A stretch of DNA of 64,000 bases, taken from contig NZ_CP059449.1 in NCBI RefSeq assembly GCF_022023855.1, forward strand, positions 1,784,501 through 1,848,500, read 5' to 3'. The stretch comes from Azospirillum brasilense. Its GTDB lineage: Bacteria; Pseudomonadota; Alphaproteobacteria; Azospirillales; Azospirillaceae. The notes under the pieces were generated by a model. It was not told the origin of the DNA, did not search any database, and saw nothing but the letters and a program-made list of their open reading frames with translations. Shown one piece after another: positions 46,646 through 53,796 of the stretch (positions are counted from its first letter, which is position 1; every line of letters begins with the position of its first letter). A program made the position numbers and the translations under genes.

Positions 46646-47292
46646 TGAATCTCATTCTGCTCGGACCGCCGGGCGCCGGGAAGGGGACCCAGGCGCGGCG
46701 TCTCGAAGACACGCGCGGGCTCGTCCAGCTTTCCACGGGCGATATGCTCCGCGCGATGGTCGCCGAGGGTGGTCCGCTTGGGCAGCAGGCGAAGGACATC
46801 ATGTCCGCCGGCAAATTGATGCCGGACGAGCTGATGGTCAAAATCATCGCTGAGCGCATTTCCAAGCCGGATGTGGCCAACGGCTTCATCCTCGATGGTT
46901 TCCCGCGCACGGTCGCTCAGGCCGAGGCGCTGGACACCATGCTGTCGGACAAGGGCCTGAAGCTCGATCATGTGATCGAGATGAAGGTCGTGGACGACAT
47001 CCTGGTGGAGCGCATCACCGGTCGTTACACCTGCGCCAAGTGCGGCAAGGGCTATCACGACGTCTTCGAGAAGCCGAAGATCGAGGGCGTCTGCGATGTC
47101 TGCGGCAGCACGGAGTTCAAGCGCCGGGCCGACGACAACGCCGACACGGTGAAGACCCGCCTCGCCCAGTATCACGAGCAGACCGCGCCGATCCTGCCGT
47201 ATTATCAGAGCCGTGGCGTTCTGAAGACGGTGGACGGCATGGCCGAGATCGACGACGTGACGAAACAGATCGAGGGCATCCTGGCCGCCTGA
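46645..47292 (+). CDS. adk: adenylate kinase
   Basis: Adk (215 residues) converts ATP and AMP to two ADP. Motifs: P-loop GPPGAGKGTQA, AMP-binding QLSTGDMLRAMV and DGFPRTVAQAE. The LID carries a zinc-type site CAKCGKGYHD...CDVCGS at about residues 130-153, so this is the long zinc-binding form. It ends the S10/spc run; rpsM, rpsK and rpoA are absent. Confidence 0.97.
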   Translation: MNLILLGPPGAGKGTQARRLEDTRGLVQLSTGDMLRAMVAEGGPLGQQAKDIMSAGKLMPDELMVKIIAERISKPDVANGFILDGFPRTVAQAEALDTMLSDKGLKLDHVIEMKVVDDILVERITGRYTCAKCGKGYHDVFEKPKIEGVCDVCGSTEFKRRADDNADTVKTRLAQYHEQTAPILPYYQSRGVLKTVDGMAEIDDVTKQIEGILAA

Positions 47293-47317
47293 CCGGGATT
47301 GTCCTGATCGACTGCGT

Positions 47318-47359
47318 AGAAAAAGCCGCGAGGATCTTCGGACCCTCGCGGCTTTTTCT
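47318..47359 (+). terminator. strong terminator after adk
   Basis: AGAAAAAGCCGCGAGG pairs with CCTCGCGGCTTTTTCT around an 8-10-base loop, with T5 on the plus strand and A5 that also serves the minus strand. It closes the S10/spc-adk transcript 26 bases after adk. Confidence 0.93.
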
Positions 47360-47413
47360 ATGCCGTGACGATGAGGCGGGGAGGGCGGTCCTCCCCGGAG
47401 GTGCCGCCGCTCT

Positions 47414-48190
47414 TTACGGAGCGGCGTCGGTGTCGGGGCGGGACAGATCTTCCGCCTTCCGGCTCAGATCGTTGTAGCGGTCGAGCACCCAGCCGAGGTG
47501 GTCGGTGGCCGCAACGGCGGCGGCATCGGCATCACGGCGCCGGATGGCGTCGTAGATGGCGCGGTGATGGTCGATCATCAGCGCCTCTCGGCCCAGTGCG
47601 AAGGGCTCGGTGTGATGGTACTCCATCATCTGGCCAAGGATGTCGCGGATGGTCGCCAGCAGATGCAGATAGACCGGGCTCCCGGCCGCCTGGGCGACGG
47701 CGAGGTGGAAGTCCATGTCGTCGGCGGCCTGCTTGCCGTCGCGGCCCGTCTCGCCCATCGCGGCGAGGACTCGTCCGATGTGGTCGATCTGTTCCTGGGT
47801 CGCGCGTTCGGTGGCGCGCCGGGCCGCCCAGCTTTCCAGGGCCTGCCGGATCTCCACGAGGTCGCAGAGGTTGGCGTGCTTCACGCGGACCATCTCGGTC
47901 AGTGCGCCGTCCATGGCGCCCACGGATGACACCACGCGCGTGCCGCCGCCCTGCACCGCGGTCAGGAAGCCCTGGGTCTTCAGCTTCTGCAGGGCCGCGC
48001 GCACCGACACCCGGCTGACGTGGAGCTGCTCCGCAAGCTGGCGCTCGCCGGGAAGGCGCTCTCCCGGAACGAGTTCGCCACGGGCGATCCGTTCGAGAAT
48101 CCGCTCCGCCACCCATTCGGAAATGCGCTGGGAGGAGGCCGGTACGTGGTGGGGTTCTTCGGTGTCGGACACGGTGTCATGCCCTTTCAT
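47414..48190 (-). CDS. GntR/FadR-subfamily transcriptional regulator
   Basis: This is a 258-residue regulator from ATG 48190 (an alternative ATG at 48226 or a GTG at 48172 is possible). The GntR winged helix contains RLPGERQLAEQLHVSRVSVR and ALQKLKTQGFLTA; the C-terminal FCD ligand domain contains DMDFHLAVAQAAGSPVY and the metal-type His cluster ALMIDHHRAIYDAI. FadR-subfamily proteins respond to acids such as lactate, gluconate or amino acids; the ligand here is unknown. It lies just downstream of the EamA transporter on the same strand, and a CCCGAGTCGGG palindrome (48213-48223) precedes the start. Confidence 0.88.
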   Translation of the reverse strand: MKGHDTVSDTEEPHHVPASSQRISEWVAERILERIARGELVPGERLPGERQLAEQLHVSRVSVRAALQKLKTQGFLTAVQGGGTRVVSSVGAMDGALTEMVRVKHANLCDLVEIRQALESWAARRATERATQEQIDHIGRVLAAMGETGRDGKQAADDMDFHLAVAQAAGSPVYLHLLATIRDILGQMMEYHHTEPFALGREALMIDHHRAIYDAIRRRDADAAAVAATDHLGWVLDRYNDLSRKAEDLSRPDTDAAP

Positions 48191-48281
48191 CAGCAATCGG
48201 TCATAGGTCGTACCCGAGTCGGGCAAATCACGTCAACTCGCATCCGGACGGCGGCGTATGGTCCGCGTCATCGGCGGCGTT

Positions 48282-49196
48282 TCATCGGCTCCCGCGGCGG
48301 GCCATCAGGATGCCGGCCAACACCACGGCACCGCCCACCGCCTGGAGAGCGCCAAGCGGCTCGGCGAGCAGCGCCCAAGCCAGCACCGCCGCCGCCGCCG
48401 GTTGGAGCAGCAGGCTGACGGAGGAGAAGGCGGCGGGCAGATGGGCCAGCGCGTAGGCGATCAGGCTCTGGCCGCCGGCATGGCTGACCAGGGCGAGCCC
48501 CAGCAGCACCGCCCAGCCCTCAAGCGATCCGGCGATCAGGCTCTCGCCAGACAGCAGGGCGATGGGCAGCAGGGCGAGGCCGGTGACGACTCCGCTCCAG
48601 GTCATGATGGTGGCCGTGGAGAACTCCGCCCGCAGCCGACCCACCGCCAGGATGTAGCCGCCGTAGAAAACCGCGGTCAGCAGCCCGAGGGCGTCGCCGA
48701 ACAGATGGTCCGGGCTCAGCTTCAGGCTCTGTCCCATCAGAACGACGGCCCCGCACAGCGCCAGACCGAGCCCCATCAGAAAGGTCCGGCTGAACCGCTC
48801 CTTGAACACCAGCCAGGACACCAGCGTCACGAAGATCGGCGCGAAGTTCGCGAGCAGCGTGGAGTTGGCGACGGAGGTGTAGCGGATCGACCAGTGCCAG
48901 ATGGCGAGATCCCCGGCGAAGAACAGGCCCGCCGCGGTCAGCCGGGCGTGGTCGGACAGCGACGAAGGCTTGCGCGACCGCGCGCCTCCCTTCGGTTCCA
49001 CCGCCATCCAGACCCACAGGGCCGGGATGGCGAAGGCGAGCCGCCAGAAGGCGGTGGCGCTCGGCCCCAGTTCGGACAGGCGCACGAAGATCGGGGCGAA
49101 GGCGATTCCCAGCGCCCCGGTCAGAAGGGCGATCAGCGCGATCCGCTGCGCCGAGTCGGCGTGCGCGGTGGGGGCGAGGGTGCTGGCGTCCGGCAT
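48282..49196 (-). CDS. EamA/DMT-family transporter
   Basis: This is a 304-residue ten-span drug/metabolite transporter with the two-fold EamA repeat. The first repeat contains LTGALGIAFAPIFVRLSELG and the second WAVLLGLALVSHAGGQSLIA. The substrate is unknown. ATG 49196 is preceded by a perfect 20-base palindrome (49198-49217) and AGGAGG further upstream. The FadR-type gene lies 92 bases downstream on the same strand. Confidence 0.87.
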   Translation of the reverse strand: MPDASTLAPTAHADSAQRIALIALLTGALGIAFAPIFVRLSELGPSATAFWRLAFAIPALWVWMAVEPKGGARSRKPSSLSDHARLTAAGLFFAGDLAIWHWSIRYTSVANSTLLANFAPIFVTLVSWLVFKERFSRTFLMGLGLALCGAVVLMGQSLKLSPDHLFGDALGLLTAVFYGGYILAVGRLRAEFSTATIMTWSGVVTGLALLPIALLSGESLIAGSLEGWAVLLGLALVSHAGGQSLIAYALAHLPAAFSSVSLLLQPAAAAVLAWALLAEPLGALQAVGGAVVLAGILMARRGSR

Positions 49197-49197
49197 G

Positions 49198-49217
49198 GCG
49201 TCCGTTATAACGGACGC
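49198..49217. promoter_or_regulatory. perfect 20-bp palindrome before the EamA gene
   Basis: The sequence GCGTCCGTTATAACGGACGC is self-complementary over all 20 bases. It lies one base upstream of the EamA ATG and after the AGGAGG ribosome site, so it can be a dimer operator or an mRNA hairpin that brings the ribosome site closer to the start. The adjacent FadR-type protein is a natural candidate binder. Confidence 0.55.
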
Positions 49218-49382
49218 ACCTCCTAGGCGCCACGGGCGCCCGCCGCATGGCTCATCTGCGGAAGCCCCGGATTGTGGGACATTGCCGCTCCGTCGGGATC
49301 ATCCGCGCCGCCGGACCGTTGCCTTGGGGACCAGCCGGCGGGAACTTCCGCTGCGACCGAGACCCTGCAATACTGTGCCATC

Positions 49383-50255
49383 ATGACGCAGCGATCACCC
49401 TGCAAGCCCGCCGAACACCCCCGACCGGTGACCCTGCCCTCGCCGCCCCGCGCCGCGCCGGCCCCACCGTTGCTGGGTCCCGACGACCCGCCGCCGGTCA
49501 CCGTGCTGCGTCCGGAGTCGGACAGCCCGGTCCTTCTGCTGTGCGACCACGCTTCGCGCGCCATCCCGAAGGCACTGGGGACGCTGGGGCTGGACGAGGC
49601 GAATCTGTGCCGGCACATCGCCTACGACATCGGCGCGGCGGAGCTGACGCGGCGGCTGTCGGAGCGGTTCGGCGCGGCGGCGGTGCTGTCCGGCTATTCC
49701 CGGCTGGTGATCGACCCGAACCGTGCGCTGGATGATCCGACGGCAATCCCGGTGGTCAGCGACGACGTGGTTATTCCCGGCAACCGCGCTCTGGACCGGG
49801 CCGAGGAAGAGCGCCGGATCGACGCCATCTTCCGGCCCTACCACGAGGCCGTGGCTGCCGAAGTCGCCCGGCGGCGCGAGCGCGGGCAGGTGCCGGTGCT
49901 GCTATCCATCCACAGCTTCACACCCGCCATGCGGGGCGTCGCCCGGCCCTGGCACGTCGGCATCCTATGGGACCACGACCCGCGCATTCCGATTCCAATG
50001 ATCGCGCGGCTGCGCGCCGACGGGCGCTGGTGCGTCGGCGACAACGAGCCCTACTCGGGCCGGACCACCCTGGGCGGCACGGTGGAAAGCCACGCGACCC
50101 CCGCCGGGCTGCCCAACGTCCTGGTCGAGGTGCGCCAGGACCTGATCGCCACGCCGGAAGGGGCGGCGCTGTGGGCAACGGTGCTGGGCGACGCGCTGGA
50201 GCCGATCCTGGCCGACCCCGGCCTCTACCAAATCAAACTGTTCCCGCGGGAGTGA
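49383..50255 (+). CDS. N-formylglutamate amidohydrolase family protein
   Basis: This is a 290-residue member of the N-formylglutamate amidohydrolase (HutG-type, FGase) family, predicted to hydrolyse an N-formyl amino acid. The central part has LLLCDHASRAIPKALGTLGL, IAYDIGAAELTRRL, IDPNRALDDPTAIPVVSD and SIHSFTPAMRG, with the conserved His/Asp residues. Start ATG 49383; the longer frame upstream is Pro-rich and unlikely. It is six bases before the ligase gene, so the pair is probably one operon. The in vivo substrate is not known. Confidence 0.82.
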   Translation: MTQRSPCKPAEHPRPVTLPSPPRAAPAPPLLGPDDPPPVTVLRPESDSPVLLLCDHASRAIPKALGTLGLDEANLCRHIAYDIGAAELTRRLSERFGAAAVLSGYSRLVIDPNRALDDPTAIPVVSDDVVIPGNRALDRAEEERRIDAIFRPYHEAVAAEVARRRERGQVPVLLSIHSFTPAMRGVARPWHVGILWDHDPRIPIPMIARLRADGRWCVGDNEPYSGRTTLGGTVESHATPAGLPNVLVEVRQDLIATPEGAALWATVLGDALEPILADPGLYQIKLFPRE

Positions 50256-50261
50256 GCGTTC

Positions 50262-51392
50262 ATGGAACCGGCCTTCACGCTGGGGCTTGAGGAAGAGTAT
50301 CTGCTGGTGGACCGCAGCTCGCGGGACATCGCGCGCAACCCGCCGGACGAGATGCTGGAGGCCTGCCAGGAGCAGGCGCCGGGCCAGATCCATCCGGAAT
50401 TCCTGCGCTGCCAGATCGAGGTCGGTACGCCGGTCTGCGCCAGCCTGAAGGAGGCGCGGGCGGAGCTGGCGCGGCTGCGCGCGACAGTGTCCGGGGTAGC
50501 GCGCGCCCACAATCTGGCGCCCATCGCCGCTTCCACCCATCCCTTCGCTGCGTGGGAGCCGCAGAAGCACACCAACCGCGACCGCTACAACATGCTGGCC
50601 CGCGACCTGGGCGCGCCGGCGCGGCGACTGATGATCTGCGGCATGCACGTCCATGTCGGGATCGAGGACGACGACCTGCGCATCGACCTGATGAATCAGG
50701 TCCGCTATTTCCTGCCGCATCTGCTGGCGCTGTCCACCTCATCACCCTTCTGGCGGGGGCAGGACATGCAGCGGAAATCCTACCGGCTGGCGGTGTGGAA
50801 CGAACTGCCGCGCACCGGCATGCCTGACAGCTTCCAGAGCTTTGGCGAGTATCAGCAGCAGGTGAACGTCCTGGTCAACGCCGGCATCATCGAGGACGCG
50901 AGCAAGCTGTGGTGGGACATCCGCCCGTCCCAGCGCTTCCCGACGCTGGAGATGCGGATCACCGACGTCTGCACCCGTCTGGACGACGCGGTGACGGTGG
51001 CGGCTCTGTTCCGCTGCCTCCTGCGCATGCTGTGGCGGCTGCGGCTGAAGAACGTGACGTGGCGGCCCTACAAGAACCTGCTGATCGGCGAGAACCGCTG
51101 GCGCGCCCAGCGCTACGGCCTCGACGAGGGGCTGGTCGATTTCGGGCGCGGCACCATCGTTCCCTACGCCGACCTGATGGAGGAGCTGATCGAGCTGACG
51201 CGCGAGGACGCGGAGCGATTCGATTGCGTGGCGGAGGTTGCCAACGCCCGCGACATCATCCGCCGCGGCACCAGCGCCCACCGGCAGGTGGCCATCTACC
51301 GCGAGGCGCTGGAGCAGGGCGCCACCGGCTGGGAGGCCCTGGCCCAAGTGGTCGATTGGCTGGCCGAGGAGACCATGGTCGGGGTGGAGTGA
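50262..51392 (+). CDS. YbdK-type carboxylate-amine ligase
   Basis: This is a 376-residue GCS2-family ligase, related to glutamate-cysteine ligase, that joins a carboxylate and an amine using ATP. The core includes FTLGLEEEYLLVDRSSRDIA, RRLMICGMHVHVGIEDDDLR, WWDIRPSQRFPTLEMRITDV and RWRAQRYGLDEGLVDF. The length and motifs match E. coli YbdK. It follows the FGase-like gene by six bases, suggesting a two-step pathway on a formyl or glutamyl compound. Confidence 0.88.
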   Translation: MEPAFTLGLEEEYLLVDRSSRDIARNPPDEMLEACQEQAPGQIHPEFLRCQIEVGTPVCASLKEARAELARLRATVSGVARAHNLAPIAASTHPFAAWEPQKHTNRDRYNMLARDLGAPARRLMICGMHVHVGIEDDDLRIDLMNQVRYFLPHLLALSTSSPFWRGQDMQRKSYRLAVWNELPRTGMPDSFQSFGEYQQQVNVLVNAGIIEDASKLWWDIRPSQRFPTLEMRITDVCTRLDDAVTVAALFRCLLRMLWRLRLKNVTWRPYKNLLIGENRWRAQRYGLDEGLVDFGRGTIVPYADLMEELIELTREDAERFDCVAEVANARDIIRRGTSAHRQVAIYREALEQGATGWEALAQVVDWLAEETMVGVE

Positions 51393-51398
51393 TTTGCA

Positions 51399-51434
51399 CC
51401 GAAGAGTTGCTTCGAAATCCGTGGCAACTTTCGG
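51399..51434. promoter_or_regulatory. inverted repeat upstream of the metY promoter
   Basis: CCGAAGAGTTGC (51399-51410) and GCAACTTTCGG (51424-51434) form an inverted repeat with a 13-base spacer and one inserted base. It lies just upstream of the -35 box, a place for an activator or repressor. The factor is unknown. Confidence 0.4.
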
Positions 51435-51445
51435 AAAGCCACTAC

Positions 51446-51474
51446 TTGACCTTTGCGTCATCCAGCCATACCCT
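51446..51474 (+). promoter_or_regulatory. sigma-70-type promoter of metY
   Basis: TTGACC at 51446-51451, a 17-base spacer and TACCCT at 51469-51474. It leaves a leader of about 100 bases before the metY ATG. Confidence 0.6.
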
Positions 51475-51532
51475 CCCGGCAAATCAGCTCACCGAGTTGA
51501 GCAGGGCAGGCAAAAAATAACGAAGCAGCAGA

Positions 51533-51573
51533 GGGCCGCTCGCATCACGGGCGGCCCTTACCTTTTCAGGGGG
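51533..51573 (+). other. metY leader hairpin
   Basis: GGGCCGC pairs with GCGGCCC (51533-51557) and is followed by a T-rich stretch TTACCTTTTC and then the strong ribosome site AGGGGGAAGGGA. The hairpin could be an attenuator or riboswitch expression platform; it does not match the SAM-II consensus I know. Confidence 0.4.
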
Positions 51574-51579
51574 AAGGGA

Positions 51580-52890
51580 ATGGCCGACGCCAAGTTCCTC
51601 AAGTTCGACACGCTGAGCCTGCACGCCGGCCAGCGGCCCGACCCGGCCACCGGGGCGCGGGCGGTGCCGATCTATCAGTCCACGTCCTACGTCTTCGACG
51701 ACACCGACCACGCGGCCTCGCTGTTCAACCTGGAACGGCCGGGGCACATCTATTCCCGCATCTCCAACCCCACGGTGGCGGTGCTGGAGGAGCGGCTGGC
51801 GGCTCTGGACGGCGGTGTCGGCGCGGTCTGCACGGCCAGCGGCCAGGCGGCCCTGACGCTCGCCATCATGACGCTGATGGATGCCGGCGGGCACATCGTC
51901 GCCTCCTCCTCGATCTACGGCGGCAGCCGCAACCTGCTGGCCTACACGTTGCCGCGATTCGGCATCACCACGACCTTCGTGAATCCGCGCGACCTCGACG
52001 GCTTCCGTGCAGCCATCCGGCCGGAGACGCGGCTGCTGTTCGGCGAGGTTCTGGGCAATCCGGGGCTGGAGGTGCTCGACATCCCCCGCCTGTCGGCCAT
52101 CGCCCATGACGCCGGTCTGCCGCTGATGGTCGATGCGACCTTCGTCACGCCCTATCTGTGCAAGCCGCTGAGCGTCGGCGCCGATCTGGTCATGCATTCC
52201 TGCACCAAGTGGCTGGCCGGGCACGGTGTCGCCATCGGCGGCGTGGTGATCGACGGTGGCGCCTTCGACTGGGAGGCGTCCGGCAAGTTCCCGACCCTGA
52301 CCGAGCCCTACGCCGGCTATCACGGCATCGACTTCGTGGAGGAGTATGGGCCGGCGGCCTTCATCATGCGCGCCCGCGCCGAGGGGCTGCGCGACTTCGG
52401 CGCCTGCATGAGCCCGATGAACGCCTTCCAGATCCTCCAGGGCGTGGAAACCCTGCCGCTGCGCATGAAGGGCCACATCCACAACACCCGCAAGGTGCTG
52501 GGCTTCCTCGAATCGGAGGCCTACGCGGAGAACGGCAGCGTCGCCTGGGTCACCCATCCCGAACTGCCCGATCATCCCGACCACCGGCTGCGCGCCCAGC
52601 TTCTGCCGCACGGCGCCGGCTCCATCATCTCCTTCGGCATCAAGGGCGGGCGGGAGGCCGGGCGGCGCTTCATCGAGAAGCTGGCGCTGTTCTCCCACCT
52701 CGCCAACGTCGGCGACGCCAAATCGCTGGTTATCCATCCTGCCAGCACCACCCACGCCCAGCTCGACGCCGAAGCGCTCGCCGCCGCCGGGGTGGGGGAG
52801 GACATGATCCGACTGTCCATCGGGCTGGAGGACTGCGACGACCTGATCGACGATCTGCGCCAAGCGCTGCGCGCCGCGACGAAGGCGTGA
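51580..52890 (+). CDS. metY: O-acetylhomoserine aminocarboxypropyltransferase/cystathionine synthase-family
   Basis: This is a 436-residue PLP enzyme of the Cys/Met-metabolism family that makes homocysteine from O-acetylhomoserine and sulfide. The PLP lysine is K210 in MHSCTKWLAGHG. Other markers are LHAGQRPDPATGARAVPIYQ, YSRISNPTVAVLEERLAALD and FLVHPASTT-like KSLVIHPASTTHAQLD. The length and the wide C-terminal loop match MetY rather than MetB. ATG 51580 follows AGGGGGAAGGGA. The α/β hydrolase follows ten bases later. Confidence 0.93.
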   Translation: MADAKFLKFDTLSLHAGQRPDPATGARAVPIYQSTSYVFDDTDHAASLFNLERPGHIYSRISNPTVAVLEERLAALDGGVGAVCTASGQAALTLAIMTLMDAGGHIVASSSIYGGSRNLLAYTLPRFGITTTFVNPRDLDGFRAAIRPETRLLFGEVLGNPGLEVLDIPRLSAIAHDAGLPLMVDATFVTPYLCKPLSVGADLVMHSCTKWLAGHGVAIGGVVIDGGAFDWEASGKFPTLTEPYAGYHGIDFVEEYGPAAFIMRARAEGLRDFGACMSPMNAFQILQGVETLPLRMKGHIHNTRKVLGFLESEAYAENGSVAWVTHPELPDHPDHRLRAQLLPHGAGSIISFGIKGGREAGRRFIEKLALFSHLANVGDAKSLVIHPASTTHAQLDAEALAAAGVGEDMIRLSIGLEDCDDLIDDLRQALRAATKA

Positions 52891-52900
52891 GGAGGCTGCC

Positions 52901-53698
52901 ATGGAACTGACCGTCAACGGCCAGACCGTCTACGCCCACACCGGCGGGCGGCCTTTCGACCCGGCCCGGCCGGCGCTGGTGCTGATCCACGGCGCCGGCA
53001 TGGACCACACGGTGTGGAGCCTGCAAAGCCGCTACCTCGCCCATCACGGGCGGTCGGTCCTGGCGGTGGACCTGCCGGGCCACGGCCGCTCCGGCGGGGC
53101 GCCGCTGCCGTCCATCGAGGAGTTGGCGGACTGGGTCGCCGCTCTGCTGGACGCGGCGGGCGTGGCGAAGGCGGCGCTCGCCGGCCATTCCATGGGTGCC
53201 CTGGTGGCCCTGGAAACCGCGGCGCGGCATGGCGACCGCATCGAATCGCTGGCCCTGCTGGGCGTGGCGGAGACGATGCCGGTCCATCCCGACCTGCTGG
53301 CCGCCGCGGCGCTGAACGACCCGTCCGCCATCGAGCTGGTCATCGGCTGGGGGCATGGGCCGCGCGGGCATGTTGGCGGCGCGGCGGCTCCGGGCCTGTC
53401 GCTGGTGCCCGGTGGGCGGCGATTGATGCAGCGGGCGCGACCCGGCGTGCTGGGCGTCGATCTGGGAGCCTGCAATGCCTATGTCCGCGGCGGCGCCGCG
53501 GCGGCGGCGGTGTCCTGCCCGGCGCTGTTCCTGCTGGGTGGAGTCGACCGTATGACCCCGGCGAAATCCGGCAAGGCTCTCGCCGCTAAGGTTAGGCATT
53601 CCGAAGTCATTCAGCTGTCCGGCATAGGCCATATGGTTATGACGGAAGCACCGGACGCAACCACAGATGCCTTTTCGGCGCAGTTCTCCGCGCGCTAA
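52901..53698 (+). CDS. alpha/beta-fold hydrolase
   Basis: This is a 265-residue alpha/beta hydrolase. The catalytic Ser is at residue 97 in AGHSMGALVA, the oxyanion strand is ALVLIHGAGMDH and the His is in GIGHMVMTEAPDA; the acid is likely in GGVDRMTP. It follows metY by ten bases with GGAGG, so it is probably cotranscribed. The substrate is unknown; an ester-type or acylated amino-acid product is a guess. Confidence 0.85.
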   Translation: MELTVNGQTVYAHTGGRPFDPARPALVLIHGAGMDHTVWSLQSRYLAHHGRSVLAVDLPGHGRSGGAPLPSIEELADWVAALLDAAGVAKAALAGHSMGALVALETAARHGDRIESLALLGVAETMPVHPDLLAAAALNDPSAIELVIGWGHGPRGHVGGAAAPGLSLVPGGRRLMQRARPGVLGVDLGACNAYVRGGAAAAAVSCPALFLLGGVDRMTPAKSGKALAAKVRHSEVIQLSGIGHMVMTEAPDATTDAFSAQFSAR

Positions 53699-53796
53699 GC
53701 CTGTTGTTTCTTCGTTGATTACAAGGACGTCATGAATCGTTAACGGATTGTCGTCTTACTGTTCTGCGTTGGAGCGGCGATGCGGAATGGTGTTCT

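Noticed and set aside
47414..48226. Reading the FadR-type gene from the ATG at 48226.
   Set aside because: That start overlaps the CCCGAGTCGGG palindrome and the first 12 residues are not family-like; 48190 is preferred, but this is not certain.
51393..51579. SAM-II riboswitch upstream of metY.
   Set aside because: I could not find the SAM-II pseudoknot consensus. The region is listed only as a leader with promoter and hairpin.
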